Positions 6,763-7,060 of a DNA stretch of 7,060 nucleotides are shown here, one piece after another. The first letter of the stretch is position 1, and each line of letters opens with the position of its first letter. A program made the translations under genes and the position numbers. The notes beneath the pieces were generated by a model. That model had not been told where the DNA came from, did not search any database, and saw only the letters and a list, made by a program, of their open reading frames with translations. Source of the stretch: CAVZLD01 sp964522605 (GTDB lineage: Bacteria; Planctomycetota; Planctomycetia; Pirellulales; Pirellulaceae); the NCBI GenBank assembly GCA_964522605.1, contig CAZFWV010000352.1:1-7060 (forward strand). The letters are read 5' to 3'.

Positions 6763-6766
6763 CTCC
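6763..6766 (-). promoter_or_regulatory. glmS: Shine-Dalgarno site of glmS
   Basis: On the minus strand GGAG (within TGGAGTG) lies ten bases before the ATG at 6752. The spacing is slightly long but acceptable, and it supports the start that places Cys at position 2. Confidence 0.65.
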
Positions 6767-6874
6767 ACAGATTTCACATGACGGGCGCAATCGCTCTCGC
6801 CGGAGACGCCGACCGCGAGGCAGGGCCGCCCAATTGTTCGTCACGAAGGGAGTTTTGACGAGCATCTCCTCTGG

Positions 6875-6902
6875 AGTCTACCTCAAACCTCGGTTCCCAC
6901 AA
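6875..6902 (-). promoter_or_regulatory. Weak sigma70-like promoter candidate for glmS
   Basis: On the minus strand TTGTGG (6902-6897) and TAGACT (6880-6875) are separated by 16 bases, about 120 bases before the glmS start. Each hexamer matches the sigma70 consensus only partly, and planctomycete promoters are poorly characterised, so this is a guess from position and partial match. Confidence 0.2.
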
Positions 6903-7000
6903 CAAAACCGTCGCATTCGACTCTCGGGTGGAACCTCGTCGCATCGCCTGTCCCCGGGTTGGCCCGTCGGAAGCGGATGCTAGCGGATCGATCGGTACTC

Positions 7001-7030
7001 ATCCGTTCGCTCCGTTCCATCCGTGGTTAC
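7001..7030. repeat. Short ATCCGT-rich repeat, possible edge of a dispersed element
   Basis: Three related units follow one another: ATCCGTTCGC, TCCGTTCC and ATCCGTGGTTAC. On the minus strand this reads as GTAACCACGGAT followed by two further ACGGA-type units. It resembles ACGGAT-rich dispersed repeats that I recall from planctomycete-like genomes, but only one short instance is visible here and no second copy occurs in the window. Confidence 0.35.
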
Positions 7031-7060
7031 TCCCCTGCTCGACGGCTCCGCTCCACTCGG

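Larger units (their letters stand above)
6753..7060. other. glmS upstream region without a gene
   Basis: This 308-base stretch lacks a credible coding region on either strand; the open frames that cross it are antisense extensions of glmS. It should hold the glmS promoter and leader. I see no sequence resembling the glmS ribozyme core known from Firmicutes. GC-rich inverted fragments (for example GGTTCC 6892-6897 with GGAACC 6930-6935) are present but too weak to name. The next gene upstream lies outside the window. Confidence 0.6.

Noticed and set aside
6339..6983. Plus-strand frame of 214 residues overlapping the glmS start and leader
   Set aside because: Its first two thirds are antisense to conserved glutaminase motifs and the rest is arginine-rich translation of non-coding DNA.
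6753..7060. glmS ribozyme or other riboswitch in the glmS leader
   Set aside because: I could not recognise the ribozyme core or any known riboswitch motif, and the ribozyme is chiefly known from Firmicutes.

Overview
The window is about 7 kb of GC-rich bacterial chromosome (upper fifties percent GC by eye). It carries four intact protein genes separated by gaps of 83 to 356 bases, and the larger gaps are full of palindromic repeats. Gene content, roomy spacing and the style of dispersed repeat all suggest a planctomycete. That assignment is an inference from sequence style, because no rRNA or other marker gene is present.

Layout, left to right. (1) 1-304: upstream region that opens inside a hairpin-rich repeat (family A, cut by the window edge) and ends with a clear Shine-Dalgarno site. 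(2) 305-2149 (+): a 614-residue phosphoglucomutase/phosphomannomutase-type phosphohexomutase with all four active-site loops. (3) 2150-2505: no gene. The gap holds a nested repeat, with a near-perfect outer inverted repeat surrounding a perfect 21-base inverted repeat. (4) 2506-3879 (+): a compact UvrC with all nuclease and Fe-S residues, but without the C-terminal helix-hairpin-helix domain and with a much shortened middle region. (5) 3963-4646 (-): a WbqC-like protein, convergent with uvrC. (6) 4647-4877: a second family A repeat and a probable decayed third copy. (7) 4878-6752 (-): glmS. (8) 6753-7060: the glmS upstream region, with a Shine-Dalgarno site, a weak promoter candidate and a short ATCCGT-rich repeat.

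Functionally, three of the four genes fit hexose-phosphate and envelope-sugar supply. The mutase interconverts hexose 6- and 1-phosphates, GlmS makes glucosamine-6-phosphate for UDP-GlcNAc, peptidoglycan and glycans, and WbqC-like proteins are associated with surface-polysaccharide loci. UvrC is an unrelated DNA-repair gene. glmS and wbqC are read in the same direction but are separated by 231 bases of repeats, so a simple operon is uncertain.

I found no CRISPR array, tRNA, rRNA, transposase, phage gene or convincing new protein system. The most interesting material is the non-coding DNA. Two unrelated repeat families share the same design, in which each arm of a large inverted repeat is itself a small hairpin. 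One family shows compensatory and wobble-preserving changes between copies. The compact UvrC is the most notable protein.
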